Assembly (NCBI RefSeq): GCF_040807025.1
Contig: NC_090943.1
Coordinates: 143,426,264 to 143,490,263, forward strand
Length of the DNA stretch: 64,000 nt
Direction: 5' to 3'
From: Struthio camelus
Taxonomy: Eukaryota; Chordata; Aves; Struthioniformes; Struthionidae
Each line of letters opens with the position of its first letter. Within the stretch, counting starts at the first letter, position 1. Position numbers and translations under genes: made by a program. The notes beneath the pieces were generated by a model. That model saw only the letters and a program-made list of their open reading frames with translations, had not been told where the DNA came from and searched no databases. Shown here one piece after another: positions 39,033 through 51,858 of this stretch.

Positions 39033-42000
39033 GTAAGTAAAACATCTTCATTATAGTGGCATAAACGGTTAGCAGATCCTGAGACAGTTACAGGTTTCCA
39101 TGCGGAAGAAGGGAAATGAGATCAGGAAAAATCTAAATGCTAGGAAATGGCCAAAGAGAGCCTATTATCCTTCAAGAAAATACAAAAAATTAAAAAAATC
39201 CCAGAAAACCTATCATATATCTTTCCATGCTTAAGTGGTTAGAGCCAACAACATCTGACTAAGCCTTGGGTTCTATACATTATGTACACAGACGCAGGAA
39301 GTTATATTTGGGAAGTGTTACTTATATCTAATTTTGATGCTACTTTTATGGGTTCACCTAAATCACTACTTAATATTTTGGTCTATATTTCAGATTAATA
39401 ACTTTTCTCTTATCAGGAGCCCAGAGCTATTCATTCATTTCAGCAAATTGCAAGTCTAAGGCACTGTACTTGAGCAAATATTTCCAAATGCTTATTCATC
39501 ATTTTAATGTAAATTGTGAATGTCATTTGGAGCAACTTGTCCAGAATATCAAAAATAGATATTGCAGCAATTACTCTTTTAAATACATCTTAACAAAAGC
39601 TGGGTTCACTGGTTCTCTTTGGAAGCTTTTCATGCACTTAGAATTCATCAAGCCAAAGAATGGGAGTCAGGACCCTAAACAAACATTATAAAGCATCCAG
39701 TGCGACTACTGCATTTGAAGGACTGATCTAAAACATGCTGCTATAAATCATTTGTCAAAAGAACATTTGACTAATTAACAGATTACTAATACAGAAAGTC
39801 TCTCTATGAACATACTACCAACAGAAAAAGAGTATGTTAATTGAATATGTTGTTACAAATCACTTCCCAGCAAAAAGTGGAAGCTCCTGACAGGTAGCAG
39901 ATTTTTATTTTTTTAATGCCTGTAATTGATGTGAAGAAAACAGAATAACCAGAGTCTATTATTACTTACCTACACAATTATTACAAGTTCCGCTTAAAGA
40001 TATGAATTAAGTAGCAATCAAAATCATAGCATCAGAGTTCTGAGTTAATATTTTTCTCAGTAAGAGGCTTCTACTTGAAGATTACTGCCCAACAGCAGCT
40101 GCAAATTAAATTTGGAGTCCAGGTAGTAAACAAGTAAAGTTCACCTACAGACAGACAGTCCTTGGGAAATCTCCCAGAAGAGCAGAGGAACAGCAAGTTC
40201 CACAGGGGATCAGCAGGGTCCGGCACACGTTCTCCAGTTTATTTCCCCAGAGATCTCCAGCAGAACCACCTTTCCAGCAGATGGCTGCCAACAGTTGCCT
40301 TGCTGCCAGACTTGTCAAGGGGTAGTCGCCAAATGAAGTCATGACTCATTTCAGCAAAAGACAAAGGGATCCATACATCCAACATGGCAAAAGGGCAAAT
40401 TGTAAGCAGCCATTGTACACGTACGTTGTTTGTCCCAGCCCTGTCCTACAGGGCTTTGTAATGCCCTAGAGCAGAGACAGCAGAAACAAACAGGTGGCCA
40501 AGTCTGAACTGTTTCTGTGCAAAGCCTCGTATCTAACTCTAAAAGCACAACAAAGGCAACCTCTGAGGCCAGTCTTTGCTCTGCCGAGGCTAAGGCGCAG
40601 CACATGTTTTCCCTGGGAGCTTCACTGAGGGGGCAGAGCAGACAGCTGGAGGCTGTAACTTAACCTGAGGCAGGATCTGGCAGAGCTCGGCTGCCAGAGT
40701 TCACGGGGAGGGAAGAGCCTGGCACCAGGACATTATCTCCCACCAGGAGCCATCACACAGCAGGGCCTGAATCTCCGCTGCCTTCCAGTCCGTGTTGTCA
40801 CCTGCACAGATGCAATGCAAGTGCAAACTGAGTGCGAGGCAATTCGAGACGAGAAGGCAGAGTTTTTCACCAACTCAATTAACTTGTATGTAAAGGACTA
40901 GCAAGACAGCAGGAAGCGGAGGATCAGGGCCAATATCTTCATACCATATCCTAATCACCATTTTGGAAATGAGAAACTGGAGCCAGCACAGATGAAATGC
41001 CAAAACAGACTTCTATCTGCAAACAATCAGGCAGACCATACCATTTCCATCGCTCAGGTTATAGTCATTACTGATGAGTATTTAGCATGGGCAGCATCTA
41101 TTCACTAATATAGTCAAGGATTTTCAAGTGTATCACACATTTTACAGCAGATGTCTGAACATCCATAATTATTGCAACCGTTCAGATTGGAGATTAGAAT
41201 GACACTTTGCTACAAAATTAACCAGTCGTCTCCCACAAGGAATAATCCATTAATAGTCAAAATGAAAAAGCTCACCAATAACCTAGAGCTTGAAAGTTTG
41301 CTCTTCATAGTTTTGGAAGAGACTCTCCACTATCCTTTGACAGAAATTAGGACCTCAAAAAAGCAGATTTCTCAAATACGGTGGGAAAAGAACATTTGAA
41401 GCAGACATTATCTGTAAATAACCTCAATTAAAACAAATTGCTTAAAAAATGCTATAGTAGAAACAAAATTGCTGTCTTTGTGCTAAGCATCACACATTAT
41501 CCCCATATGTCTAATTTTAGTGCTGCTACCTAGGAAAAATAGATTAGCTATATTTACTGAGGGACAAATGAGGGACTGAAATAACACCTTTTATATTGCT
41601 TACATCTATCTCTTTCATTGAAATATGCCAGAAAGGAGTTACTTTCTGCATTTATACTGCTGTTTCAGGACTTGATTTTTTTAACGATTTTTTTTTAAAT
41701 AGACTCAGAATACATTATTTCAGCCTGCTACTTCTGTGAACCTTTCAGCTTTGCTTTAACAGCCACATACTTAACGTTTTTTATTTGAAGAAGATTAAGC
41801 CAGTCTCTCATTTTTGTTATATCCCAGGAAGAAGCAACAGAGCCAGTAATTTTTTTCTCCTCGCATCAGCACCTTCATCCCTTCCAGCTGTAACGCTTGC
41901 TGGAATCAGGCTGCTTCCTTAGTAGACTGAATGTTAACTCCTACAGACCTAAGAAATACTATTTCATTTCTGCTTGGGAGCCAAATGTGCACAGCAGTGA

Positions 42001-43599
42001 TATGAGGCTTGCAAGAAAAAAAAAAAATCTGTGTACTTTTTCCCCCTACAAAAAGGGAATACCACAGAACCCAGAATCTATCCTCTTAGAGGTTCAGAAT
42101 GCATTCAGGGTTATCATTCTGGCTAACAGGTAAACTTCTGGGGTTGTTATGGGTAAACCACTTGTTTCGGTAGGTTAATGCTCACAACCTTCACTTTGGA
42201 ACCACAGTCCGTTGTGCTAGGTGCTACACAAACTTGATAGACAGGATATGCCAATGTGTTTATAGTGTAACTTACCAGTAAGTTCAACAACAGCAAAAGT
42301 ATCAATTTTAAAATCAGAAATGGTTATACTAGGAGATACATTAAACAAAGAGGAGAGAGAGAAAAGATGAGAAAATAAGGTTTTTCTAAAACCACATAGG
42401 GCCTGTGAATTAAAAGGGGAAAGATGGATTAGATGATTTTTTTTTCCCCCCAAACCATTGAGAAGATTCTTAGACTAGAAAAGTGATAATAGCGTTCAGC
42501 TAGGAAAGAGAAGTAAAGACTGAAGCAGGAACAGATAGGCACAGTTTAAATAAAAAGAAGTAACAAAATCCAGAGTTAAGCCATCTCAGTGGTTTTATTT
42601 CCGCTGAACTTGAGGGATTTGAGCTCTAGGAGTTTTTCAAGGGTCAGGTTCCCCTGAGAGAAGAGGAGGAAGCTGGCTGTGACTGAGGGATAAGCCCTCA
42701 CTGGTGGCATCTGCCCATCACCTGCCTTGAGACTGTTTGTATAACTTTTTCTAGTCAATTTTGATTCATTCAGCATTTAGTTTTTTATTTTGCTTCACTG
42801 ATCCCTTCCTGCATGTAGAGTTGAGAAAGTGATTTTCCTGAACTTCAGTGGGAGTTAGGACTGAGTTGGCCACTAGAGGGAAGCATATCAACAACTTGTC
42901 TGCCTGAAATCATCCAGTGATATAGCTACAAAGATCACTAAAATGCTTGGAGTCCTTGCTGCATCCTTTGACCTTGGCACAAACCTCAGTACTTCCCAGC
43001 CCGTGGAACAGGAGTCAGTTTTGGATTTCAACACTAGTTCATAACCATACTTGAAATTCAGCATAGGCAGAGCCACTGCGTTCTTTTTCTCGTCAACACT
43101 GACTGGAAAGGAAAGATTTTTCCAGATACTGTGCTCTACTTTTCAGTCATGAATAGCTGAAGTATCCAGTCTGTACACTTGCAGTTATTGCAATCTACAG
43201 CTGAAGTCACAGATTTCACATTTTGCTATGCAGGCAGAAAAGGACAGCCATTCGATTAAGGAACAGTACAAAAATTGCAGGTAATCAGCCACATACTATT
43301 TCACACCCCTACAAAACTATCTCAATCTGGGAAAAAGTTTGGAAAAATGGATTCACCTGTAAGCTAAAAGGTAGCGTAGATGAGGTCAAACTGCAATCAC
43401 CAAATTTTATTTTAAACACAAATTGAAATGTGGATTAAATGCCCCAGGACTAAATCAGAATTAATGAAAACATGCCATCTAGTGGTTAGCAGCTGGTCTG
43501 GAAAACCACTGTGACCAAGTTAAAAAAAGATTAGTAGCAGAACTGCATAATTAAATATGATGAAATGCAAAGCTCAAATACCATTTTTATTTCTTTCAG
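39033..43599 (+). other. ABRA: ABRA intron 1 (4,567 bp)
   Basis: The only intron within the ABRA coding sequence, bounded by gtaagt at the 5' end and a pyrimidine-rich tract ending tttcag at the 3' end, phase 2. I see no further exon in it. A relatively GC-rich patch around 40,150-40,800 contains an 8-bp stem hairpin (40,676-40,683 with 40,691-40,698). The rest is AT-rich with short A/T runs. No interspersed repeat was recognised. Confidence 0.9.
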
Positions 43600-44077
43600 C
43601 GCAAGCAAATTTACTGAAGAAATAAGCAAGAAAGCTCATAGGAAATACAGCCCTGTTAATAGCCTAAAAGACAGATGGCAAGAATGGGCAGATCAGCATA
43701 TCATAACACAGAAGCTGAATCCCTTCAGTGAAGAATTTGATCACGAGCTGGCCATGTCCACACGCCTGCACAAAGGAGATGAAGGCTACGGCCGTCCCAA
43801 GGAGGGCACCAAAACTGCAGAAAGGGCCAAGAGAGCTGAAGCCCACATTCACCGGGAGATCAGAGACATGTGCTTTATCATTGAATCGATGGCTAAGCCT
43901 CGGCACGATGGCAAGATCCAGGTCACTTTTGGGGAACTCTTTGAGAGATACGTTCGTATTTCAGATAAGGTTGTTGGGATTCTCATGAGAGCCAGGAAAC
44001 ATGGGCTGGTAGACTTTGAGGGAGAAATGTTATGGCAAGGCAGGGATGATCATGTCATAATTACTTTACTAAAATAA
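43600..44077 (+). CDS. ABRA: ABRA (STARS) coding exon 2, end of codon 251 to residue 409, costars domain
   Basis: This exon follows a strong acceptor (tttctttcag|c), completes codon 251 (Leu) and runs to TAA at 44,075-44,077. It encodes the conserved actin-binding half. Residues 272-294 hold a tryptophan motif (SLKDRWQEWADQH) followed by LNPFSEEFD. Residues 303-330 hold the near-invariant block with HKGDEGYGRPKEGTKTAERA. About residues 331-409 form the costars domain, the fold shared with the small ABRACL/costars proteins, with VTFGELFERYVRISDKVVG and ending DDHVIITLLK. In the family, the C-terminal region of about 140 residues is sufficient for actin binding. No frameshift or internal stop is present, so the gene looks intact and functional. 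Confidence 0.96.
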
Positions 44078-45715
44078 CCACACTACAACAGGAGCAACTC
44101 ATCTCAGCAAAGCTTTCTCCATTTTCCCCTTGCTATTAGCTTTTGCTCATTTTGAATGCAAGACTTTTTTCTCCCTACCAGAAAAGATAGAGTGTTTTTC
44201 TAAAATGCATTTTCTAATTACTGCTTGACAAATCAAGCATCCAAATGGATTTTTCTCTGCATCATGGAGGTTTGCAGGACATTTCTGTTACTAGACAAAA
44301 AGTAATATATATTCAAGGGAAAAATCTATATTGAATATAAGCAGATTAATAGAAAAACTAGTAGCAATGCAAATAGCTACAAATTAATTCCAATTTTTAT
44401 TTGTTCTTACATACAATATTCTCCCAACTAATTAAATTGGTATTTCAGGAGTATAAACCATGCCAGATCAGAAGCTGAATGAGAATATAGACTCAGACCA
44501 AGTTTTTATCTGTGAACAGGATCCTGTGTGCATATTTCTTTAGCAATATACTTGAATGCATGCAACAAGTTTACGTGAATCCAGGATAACACAATTCTTT
44601 CCTATTATGAATAGTATATGCAAATAGTACTAAAGTACTGCAGTTACTATTGAAAAAGCTTTCTCATAAATATCATTTATAAGCTAAGGTCGAATCCTTC
44701 TTTTACACAAGATGCTTCATATTTTATGTATTTATGTAACTAACTTATTAGATGGACTCATATTTATATTGATGGTTGATGAAAAGAAAACAACAGAGAA
44801 ACAGCCAACAATATAATACTATACCTCAAAATTTTTGAATCATCAGCCAAACAGAAAATACTTCCTATGCAATAATATGCAACGTATCATTTGAATATCT
44901 ATGTAAATATGTTTATTTCCCACTGTATTTATAAGAATGTACAACACAGAAAAAAATCAGGTAGTTGTCCTGTTATATATAGGATTCATGCAACTACAAG
45001 CAGCATCTTGCATTGAAATGTCCTTCAACGTGAAAGGATACAGAAACTCCTTAACTAAAAGAAGCTAGCTTTAAGGGGACTGGAATTTCACATTACACAA
45101 AAACACTACCCTAATTTAAGAGCGTTTGTCATTTGAAGCAATGCTGCATCCTTGCATCCTGACATTACTGAAATAATTTATTTCAGCCCAGGTGGTGTTG
45201 AAGCAGAGTAAAAGTTAATGAACTAGACATTTGTATGTCTTAAAATTGTGCTTGTGTTATACACAAACTTGAGACCTCTATAGAGTGTATAATGCTTACT
45301 GGATTAAACAGATCACAGTTTCTCTAGACTATTACTGAAAAAAAGATCCTGGTAAAAATGTGTTCTATGTGAAAAGCATTTGTTTCAGAGCAAGACACCT
45401 AGGCAAGTAATTTGCTTAATGAAAAATGATTTTTTTTTTTTATAAGATTCTTTCAAACTGAAAGATCAAATATCTTCTTACAGAAGAAAAGGTATGAACA
45501 TCTTGTCTCTGTGATAACACAAATATTGCTAACTTGTCATGAGAGTACAGGTACTCCAGTTTGAAATTCACAATGAGCATATGATTTATATAATTTGTAA
45601 GTTAACAATATTGACTAATATGTGTCTACTGTAAGACTTTATGTAAAACATTAATATTATAGGCACAGTTATATGTTGTGAATCTAAGGAAAATAAAAAC
45701 TTGAATTACAAGATG
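44078..45715 (+). other. ABRA: ABRA 3' UTR (inferred)
   Basis: AT-rich sequence between the TAA and the first canonical AATAAA that I find downstream (45,692-45,697). It contains several ATTTA-type motifs, for example around 44,890-44,940, which could act as AU-rich stability elements. The right end assumes cleavage 15-25 bases after the signal. No open frame of note lies inside. Confidence 0.5.
45692..45697 (+). terminator. ABRA: Polyadenylation signal AATAAA, probable ABRA 3' end
   Basis: Canonical AATAAA 1.6 kb after the ABRA stop codon. It is followed within about 50 bases by a T/G-containing stretch (around 45,729-45,752) that could be the downstream element. This is the best candidate by position, but only 3' end reads would settle it. 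Confidence 0.5.
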
Positions 45716-48204
45716 GATTCAATGGCATCTGTCTAGCAACGTTCTTTTGAGTTCTCTCAGACTACTCAAGTAGATTTGCCAAACAGACCTCCGACTGTAA
45801 CATTTACATATCACAATATGTATGTGCATATTCTTACCTTATTCTTCACTTCTTTATCTTAGTCACTATTATAGCAATCTAAATTGTCTTGAGATCTGCA
45901 TGTCAAAAGAATACTTGAATTTTAAATAAGACTTACCTGAGTATTTCTTAGTCTAATCCCCTCGCTTACTAGGAAAAAAAGTAATTCATGTTTTGTGCAG
46001 TCAAACATTAACATTGTTTCAAAACGTGGCACCTTCTTCTGTCCACTTACTTGTGATGATTTCTGTCCAAAGCAGAAGACACGAGTGCACTGAAATGAAA
46101 CATAGTTCTCATGCCAAAAACCTGTAGAAAGAATCACACTCTAAAGGCAGTAAAGTGTAAGTTAACTATCTTGCATTTCTACTCACAAGAAGAATTCTCA
46201 TCCTCTCACAAGGCAACACGTTTGTCAGTGTTATTTTAGCACGTGATTTAAAGCCTAAGAGTACCTCACCATTAGAATTACATCTCCTTCCATTCAAAGA
46301 CATTAGAGAGTAGAAGCAACATATCTTTGTATCATAATACATTAACAGGAACATGCCACCAAGAGGTCCATTTCAATATTAAGCATGTTTACAGCAGGTA
46401 CTAAGACTTTCTGTTTTGCTAAGAAGTCTGTACTACGTGCTACTGAACCTTTAGGGAAACATTGGGAATAAACTTGAATTTGAAACATAAAAAAAAAATC
46501 AAAACAAAAAACTCCACCGTCTTAGCTTGTAGTCTTTGGGCATCCACACACAAAAATTAGCCCATAGCAACTGTAGCTTTTCATTTTTCCCTACCTTTGA
46601 CAGGAACATGGAGTTTGGAGTGGCTGCCTCTTTGGTATCTTTCACTGGCTGTGCACTTCCAATGATGAAATAGTTATGCGAAAGAAAGGCAGCAATGGTT
46701 ACCACCAGTTTTCATTCATACAAGGGCTACTTCTGCATCACTGCATGCCTACTGGCATAAAACTGCTGGGCTGACTGGACCACAAGCAGAGAGAGCAACC
46801 TGACAGTGCTGAATAAACTGCTGGTGTTCTCGCACACAGCCATCTTACTCCAGCATCATTCATTACGGTGAAGTTCTGTATTTACTCTGCAGGAGATGAA
46901 TGCTCCTAATCTGGTCTTAGTATCCGAAACTGAGGCACACCTGCATCTAAATTAATGCTTACAGTTGTAAGTTTAATTTATTTAAAAATTTGAATTTATT
47001 TAAAAATTTGAGAGCACTAGATTAAGACATTTGACTTTTTTGCAGGCTACTGTAAGTCTACCAGAAGTAAATGTGGACAAGCCTATGTTTTAATAGTTTA
47101 ATACAATGCATAACAAGTACTGGAGGCAGAAGAGGCAAGGATACAGGCTCAGCTGCAGTACAGGCTTCTTAGCTGCATTGTAATTCACAGTGACGCAGGA
47201 GACAGGGAACTTTCCTGTGTTTTCTCCACTGTGGAACATAGCAGAAAGAACTGAACTTCTGCTACTGCTTTAATCAAATATATTCAGCAACAGAAACAAT
47301 CACCAACATCCCAATTTTCTTCTTTAATTTCAACATTTCATGTAATTGATGTCTTTTGCGTATTAGAACATCCAGACATATGTTTATTTGTACTTACCAC
47401 AGAGGATAAAAATAAGATTGTATCTGTAGAGAAAGGTAACGTTAGATCAGTTGATGTAGGTGGGGGCAGGCTAGCTTTCAAGCTTACAAGCCCTCTTCAA
47501 ATCTCTCCTTGTCTTTATATCCTTAGATCACCAGTATAAAGATGCAATCACTGCCACACAGCACGAATCTATAGCTCACTGCAGGTAATGTTCTAGTCCT
47601 CCCACATCCATATCCATCCTAATGCAATCGACATTGACAACCTTATGCAACATCATAAAAGAATCTTCTACTTTTACATTTTTTCTACTCAAAATATTTA
47701 GTATCAACTAGGATAAAGATCACACACAGAAACTGTCATATTGTTAAGCTCTTTCTAGCAGAAACACATCAACAAGAAATTATAATTTCTTTAAGTGCAG
47801 TGTAAGAGTGTTTCACACTCTTGGTTAGATGTGGTAACGGCAGGTGGCGATATGGCAGATTATGTGGTAGATATGATAATAGTGAAATCATACCGAAGGC
47901 ACAACCATTTTATACTAAGAGTAACAATTAAATATTTAATAAGTACTAATTTGATTCAACCAGATCTGAATTATCAGTAAAGGTTAAAACGTTAGCCAGC
48001 AATTCTGTTCGAGTAGCAGGGGCATTTGTACACTTTAAAATCCTTGTATTCAGAATGAAGATATGCTGATAGCTGGTTTAAAAAAAAGGAGGAGGGAGGG
48101 CACAGTAAGGATTTGGAAGCATGCAATACCAAAGGCAGTGTTAAGAAAAGGCTCCACCTTCTTGATGGACTGACTGACACATCCTGCAAGGTGGACTTTT
48201 CAGA
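45716..48204. other. Intergenic between ABRA and the CR1 copy
   Basis: AT-rich, with the 18-bp tandem duplication at 46,975. No exon or RNA gene was recognised. Confidence 0.65.
46975..47010. repeat. Tandem duplication, 18 bp twice
   Basis: The unit aatttatttaaaaatttg occurs twice in perfect tandem. Similar minor duplications are 15 bp twice at 33,046-33,075 (one mismatch), 12 bp twice at 5,959-5,982, and 20 bp twice at 21,121-21,160 (two mismatches). Confidence 0.9.
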
Positions 48205-48960
48205 GAACACTAGAGCAGAACCACAGAATAACTCCAGTTGGAAGACACTCAGATGACCTAGTTCAACTCTCTGTTAGCAGGGGTAAACTTAAAAGTTGCT
48301 CAGGACATTGCCCTGTTGCTTGGAAAGTTCCACAGATGGAGATTTTACAACCCCTCAGTGATTTCTATCATCACTGAGAAAAATCTCCTTTTTTCTAGCT
48401 GGACTTTCCCTTGCTGCAACTTGCGGATGTTGTCTCTCATCCTTTTGCTGCACACTTCCAAGAAGATCCTAGTTTCGTCTTCTCTTCAACCTCCATTACG
48501 TCTTTGGAAACAGCAATTAGAACTTCCCTTAATTTTTTTTCCTTCCAAGCTAAACAAACCTAGCATTTTCTTGTATGACGAATGGTCCAGCCCTCCAATC
48601 ATCTCAGCGGTCCTCCTCTGGACTTGCACCAGTTTGTCAATATCTCCCTTGTATTAGGTGTAAACTGGACACAGTGTTCCAGATGAAGGCTCACAAACCT
48701 CAAAGAGAGGAGAAACCACCTTCCTCAACCTGTCTTTACCTTCTGCTGCAGCCCAGTAGGCAGTTGGCTTTGATCATCACAAGGGCATGTTGCAGACACA
48801 TTCAGCTTGTTCATCAGGATCCCAGCTCCTTGCTAAGGACCTTCTGCTGAGCTTCTTTCTAGCCAGTCAGTCTAGCTAGAGCTAGACCGTGGAGAGCTAG
48901 TCTAGCTCAGCCTGTTTCTGCCACCTCTTTCCTTCAGCTTGTCAAGATTCCTCCAAATAG
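48205..48960 (-). mobile_element. CR1 LINE 3' fragment, minus orientation
   Basis: Read on the plus strand this is the reverse complement of CR1: ccacagaataactccagttg, gacactcagatgacctagttc, ctcaggacattgccctgttg, gtcctcctctggacttgcac, aaactggacacagtgttcca, ctgctgcagcccagtaggca. The element's 3' end is therefore at the left (about 48,210), and the copy is about 750 bases long. Open frames of 113 and 91 codons on the plus strand here are antisense to the LINE and not genes. It sits between the converging ends of ABRA and OXR1. Confidence 0.88.
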
Positions 48961-50799
48961 CAGCTGTACTCTCTAGGGTATCAACTGTTGCCCTCAAGGT
49001 ATAAAAACAATTGTAACAGTTGGGAATTTTCCTGAGCTGAAGTGTGCCCACTCTTCATTGGAAGAGCTCCACCTTGACTGAAAAGCCCGTTATACACACA
49101 CACATATGCTGTACTACTAGAACTACAGCATCTGCTCTTTCAATTAATCCAAATATCTGTGTTGAAACAAAATCCATCGTTTCTACAGTGAGAATCTGAG
49201 AAATAAGTACGGTCCAAAAGCTGAAACAGACAAATCAAGACAAGTGTAATATGCAGTTTCTGAAAAAGAGTTTAGAATGAACTCTGATTAAGTGGAGTAT
49301 GTGTGTTCTAGACAAAGAATACAGCATTCTGTTTTACATTCCACCCACTATAGTATCTGGGCACCTTCCAATTGTGCACTTGAGCAACAGCTAATTGCAT
49401 GTTCTGGTTCTTTGCTTGAAGAGTTGGGGAGGAGAAGGTAGAACTTAAGCAAAATCTTACTTTGATTGACTCTGACTTTTAAAAGTATGTACACTGCTAA
49501 CATATCATATATATGCATATATGTTAGACAAAGCGAGATCATGTAAATTATGAAGCTGAATCATATTTTAATCTGCTATTACTAGCAGTTTATCTTTTGA
49601 TGTTACTAGAAGGAGGGGAAAGGCAATCAAAACAAGCACATAAGCCCAATGAAACAAAACCCAGGTCCCTTGCTCTTTTTCATTCCTCCTTCTTCCAGCT
49701 TCTCTTAAAGAAATTTTCCAGCTGTTTTGTAAGTACCTATCACACACCAAGAAGGTAAGTGATGACCAGGGCAAGGAGCAAACAGGTCCTGTATATTCAT
49801 TAAAGTTATTTTAGTAACAGCAATAATCTGTATTTGTGCTTCTAAATAAACTCCAACTCCAGTTTATTTTTACATATATTTAGATTTATTTGCTATACAT
49901 CACTATGACCTTATAGTACTTAAAATCCATTACAGGATTTTCTTTTTGTAATAATCAGTCTTAACTCCACAAAGACAATAATACTGCCGTGGAAGACCAA
50001 AGGGGTGAAGAGCCATTTTAATTTATTTACAGTTCCTTATTTTGTAAACATTTAGCCTACACATTATACTAAGTTCTAATAAGGGTAAAGAGCTATACAT
50101 AGAGACAGGAAACAAATTCCTGTATTTCTATTCATATTGAGCATTAGCATATCATAGATGAAACGTTTGCCCTTTTTCATTACCCTAGCAGGCGGCTTTC
50201 TTCAAATAAGTTTTTAAAACTTTTCCAAGACCTAAATATTTTGAAATAATATACAACTACATCTACTTAAGCCAACCCCTTTTGGCTTTTATTCCATTTC
50301 TAGAATAATTTAAAGTGCTATAAGCAACCCGTCAATCAACACTTTTCTATAATAACAAAACTACTTTAAACATTAATTTACAAGATAATATACAACGTTC
50401 ATCTGAAATAGCTGAAATTTCAGCACAAAGTCAGTCACTGTCACACTCAACAGCAATTTTTCTTTTTTTTTTTTGCAGAACATAGAATAGAAGCTTTGAA
50501 ACAAACAGTTTTGTTGAGCTGTTATTGCCACAATGGCTTATCAATTTTCTACGAAAGTGGACAAGAGCTACTGGAACTGTATTCTAGCCTGTTGTTTTTT
50601 GAGGTCACATGACAGTAAGTTTGCATATTCCACAAGTCTACTGAATTACAATATTGTCTACCTATAGTACAGTATTCAGTAATCAGCGCTGGTGCTAACT
50701 GTAAATTTACAACATAGACCCACTCAAAAACATCACAACTATTTTTTCTTTGGACAGGAATAAGCTATATTCTTGGAATTTGTGCTACACAGCTACAAC
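48961..50799. other. Intergenic or distal OXR1 3' UTR
   Basis: AT-rich sequence. If OXR1 uses a distal polyadenylation signal, the right part of this stretch (from about 50,000) belongs to its 3' UTR. No exon was recognised. Confidence 0.5.
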
Positions 50800-51722
50800 A
50801 GTATAACAGTATATATCTGACACTTTATTTTGAAGAAAGATGCATCTGCTTCATGATCTTTGTACTTTTAATGCCCTACTATAGCTACAAATTGTTCACT
50901 GAGTTTTACTTGCTTTAGCCTTTTAGATTTGTGGAACTGTCACATTCTTGCATTCCCTTGCTGTTTTATAAGTCATTGCCATTTAGCTAAATATCATCAG
51001 CATTTATCCCAAACCTGCAGATCATTAACAGCATGTGCAAAACACTCTATTAATACAGTCAGCATGCAGCTAGAACACTTACTGTATTGTTTAACTGACT
51101 TTTTTCTAAACACGAACAATAAATAAGACAAGTGGCACTGTTGACTTTGGATACATCTTCTAACTCGACCATACGCATACTGGTACATGTTAAGAAGGAA
51201 CGCCAGTCTTCTTATTTGTGGCACCATATGAACTTATCCATCATTGGTCCAGAGCAATCTCTGTAATACCCCCACACAGCTTTCTTCTTATCTAGTTTCA
51301 TAGAGGGCAGCTTCATTAATAGATATAATTTGAATACAAAAATAATAGCCTATATTCAACGAAGCAGACCCCTGGCAGAACTGCAGAAAGGGGTGTGGGA
51401 AAATTGGGAGGCAACTGTAGAAAGGGTGAGAAAATTTTGCAGGCTGCAAGGTTCAAAGCGACTAATGTTCATTTTTAGTCCACATGGTTTATACTTCTTA
51501 AAAGTATCTACAGGTTAGAAAAACTAGGATCATATATTACAGATGAGAGCATTAACAAAAAAAATCTGCTATTTCAAAATTATAATTAGATGGCCACGCA
51601 GAAAATAAAAGAAAGCAAACAATAGAAACGTAGAATGACACGTTATATTGCTCCTCAGAATTTGTGAGCTGCACTGATTCATGTCAGGTTTGGGACAATA
51701 CCCTGCAGAAAGAGTTATACAC
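50800..51722 (-). other. OXR1: OXR1 3' UTR (extent uncertain)
   Basis: Sequence downstream of the OXR1 TGA on the minus strand. Minus-strand AATAAA signals (TTTATT on the plus strand) occur at 50,824-50,829, 50,288-50,293 and 50,022-50,027, so the UTR could be about 0.9 to 1.7 kb long. I chose the first canonical signal for the boundary. Which one is used cannot be decided from sequence. Confidence 0.4.
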
Positions 51723-51858
51723 TCATTCAAAAGCCCAAATTTCTATGTCTTGAATAATGAAGTCTTCTCGCTTAGAAAGTGTATGATTTCCAAATGTTTT
51801 ACATGAATGACTTCTTCCATGGTAGAGATCCCCATCGAGCCAAAGAGCAAATTCTCCT
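51723..51858 (-). CDS. OXR1: OXR1 last coding exon, C-terminal end of the TLDc domain
   Basis: OXR1 (oxidation resistance 1) protects cells, notably neurons, from oxidative stress. Its C-terminal TLDc domain is the conserved active part, and in yeast the orthologue promotes disassembly of the V-ATPase. Read on the minus strand, this exon starts after the acceptor ttttgcag, completes one glycine codon and gives 44 residues, including GEFALWLDGDLYHGRSHSC and ending IQDIEIWAFE before TGA. Those are hallmark TLDc C-terminal residues, and the ending WAFE is the known OXR1 terminus. The preceding exon ends in the complementary phase. The gene converges on ABRA, with its 3' end facing the ABRA 3' end. 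Confidence 0.96.

Noticed and set aside
48316-48850. Overlapping plus-strand frames of 113 and 91 codons
   Set aside because: They are antisense to the CR1 LINE copy.
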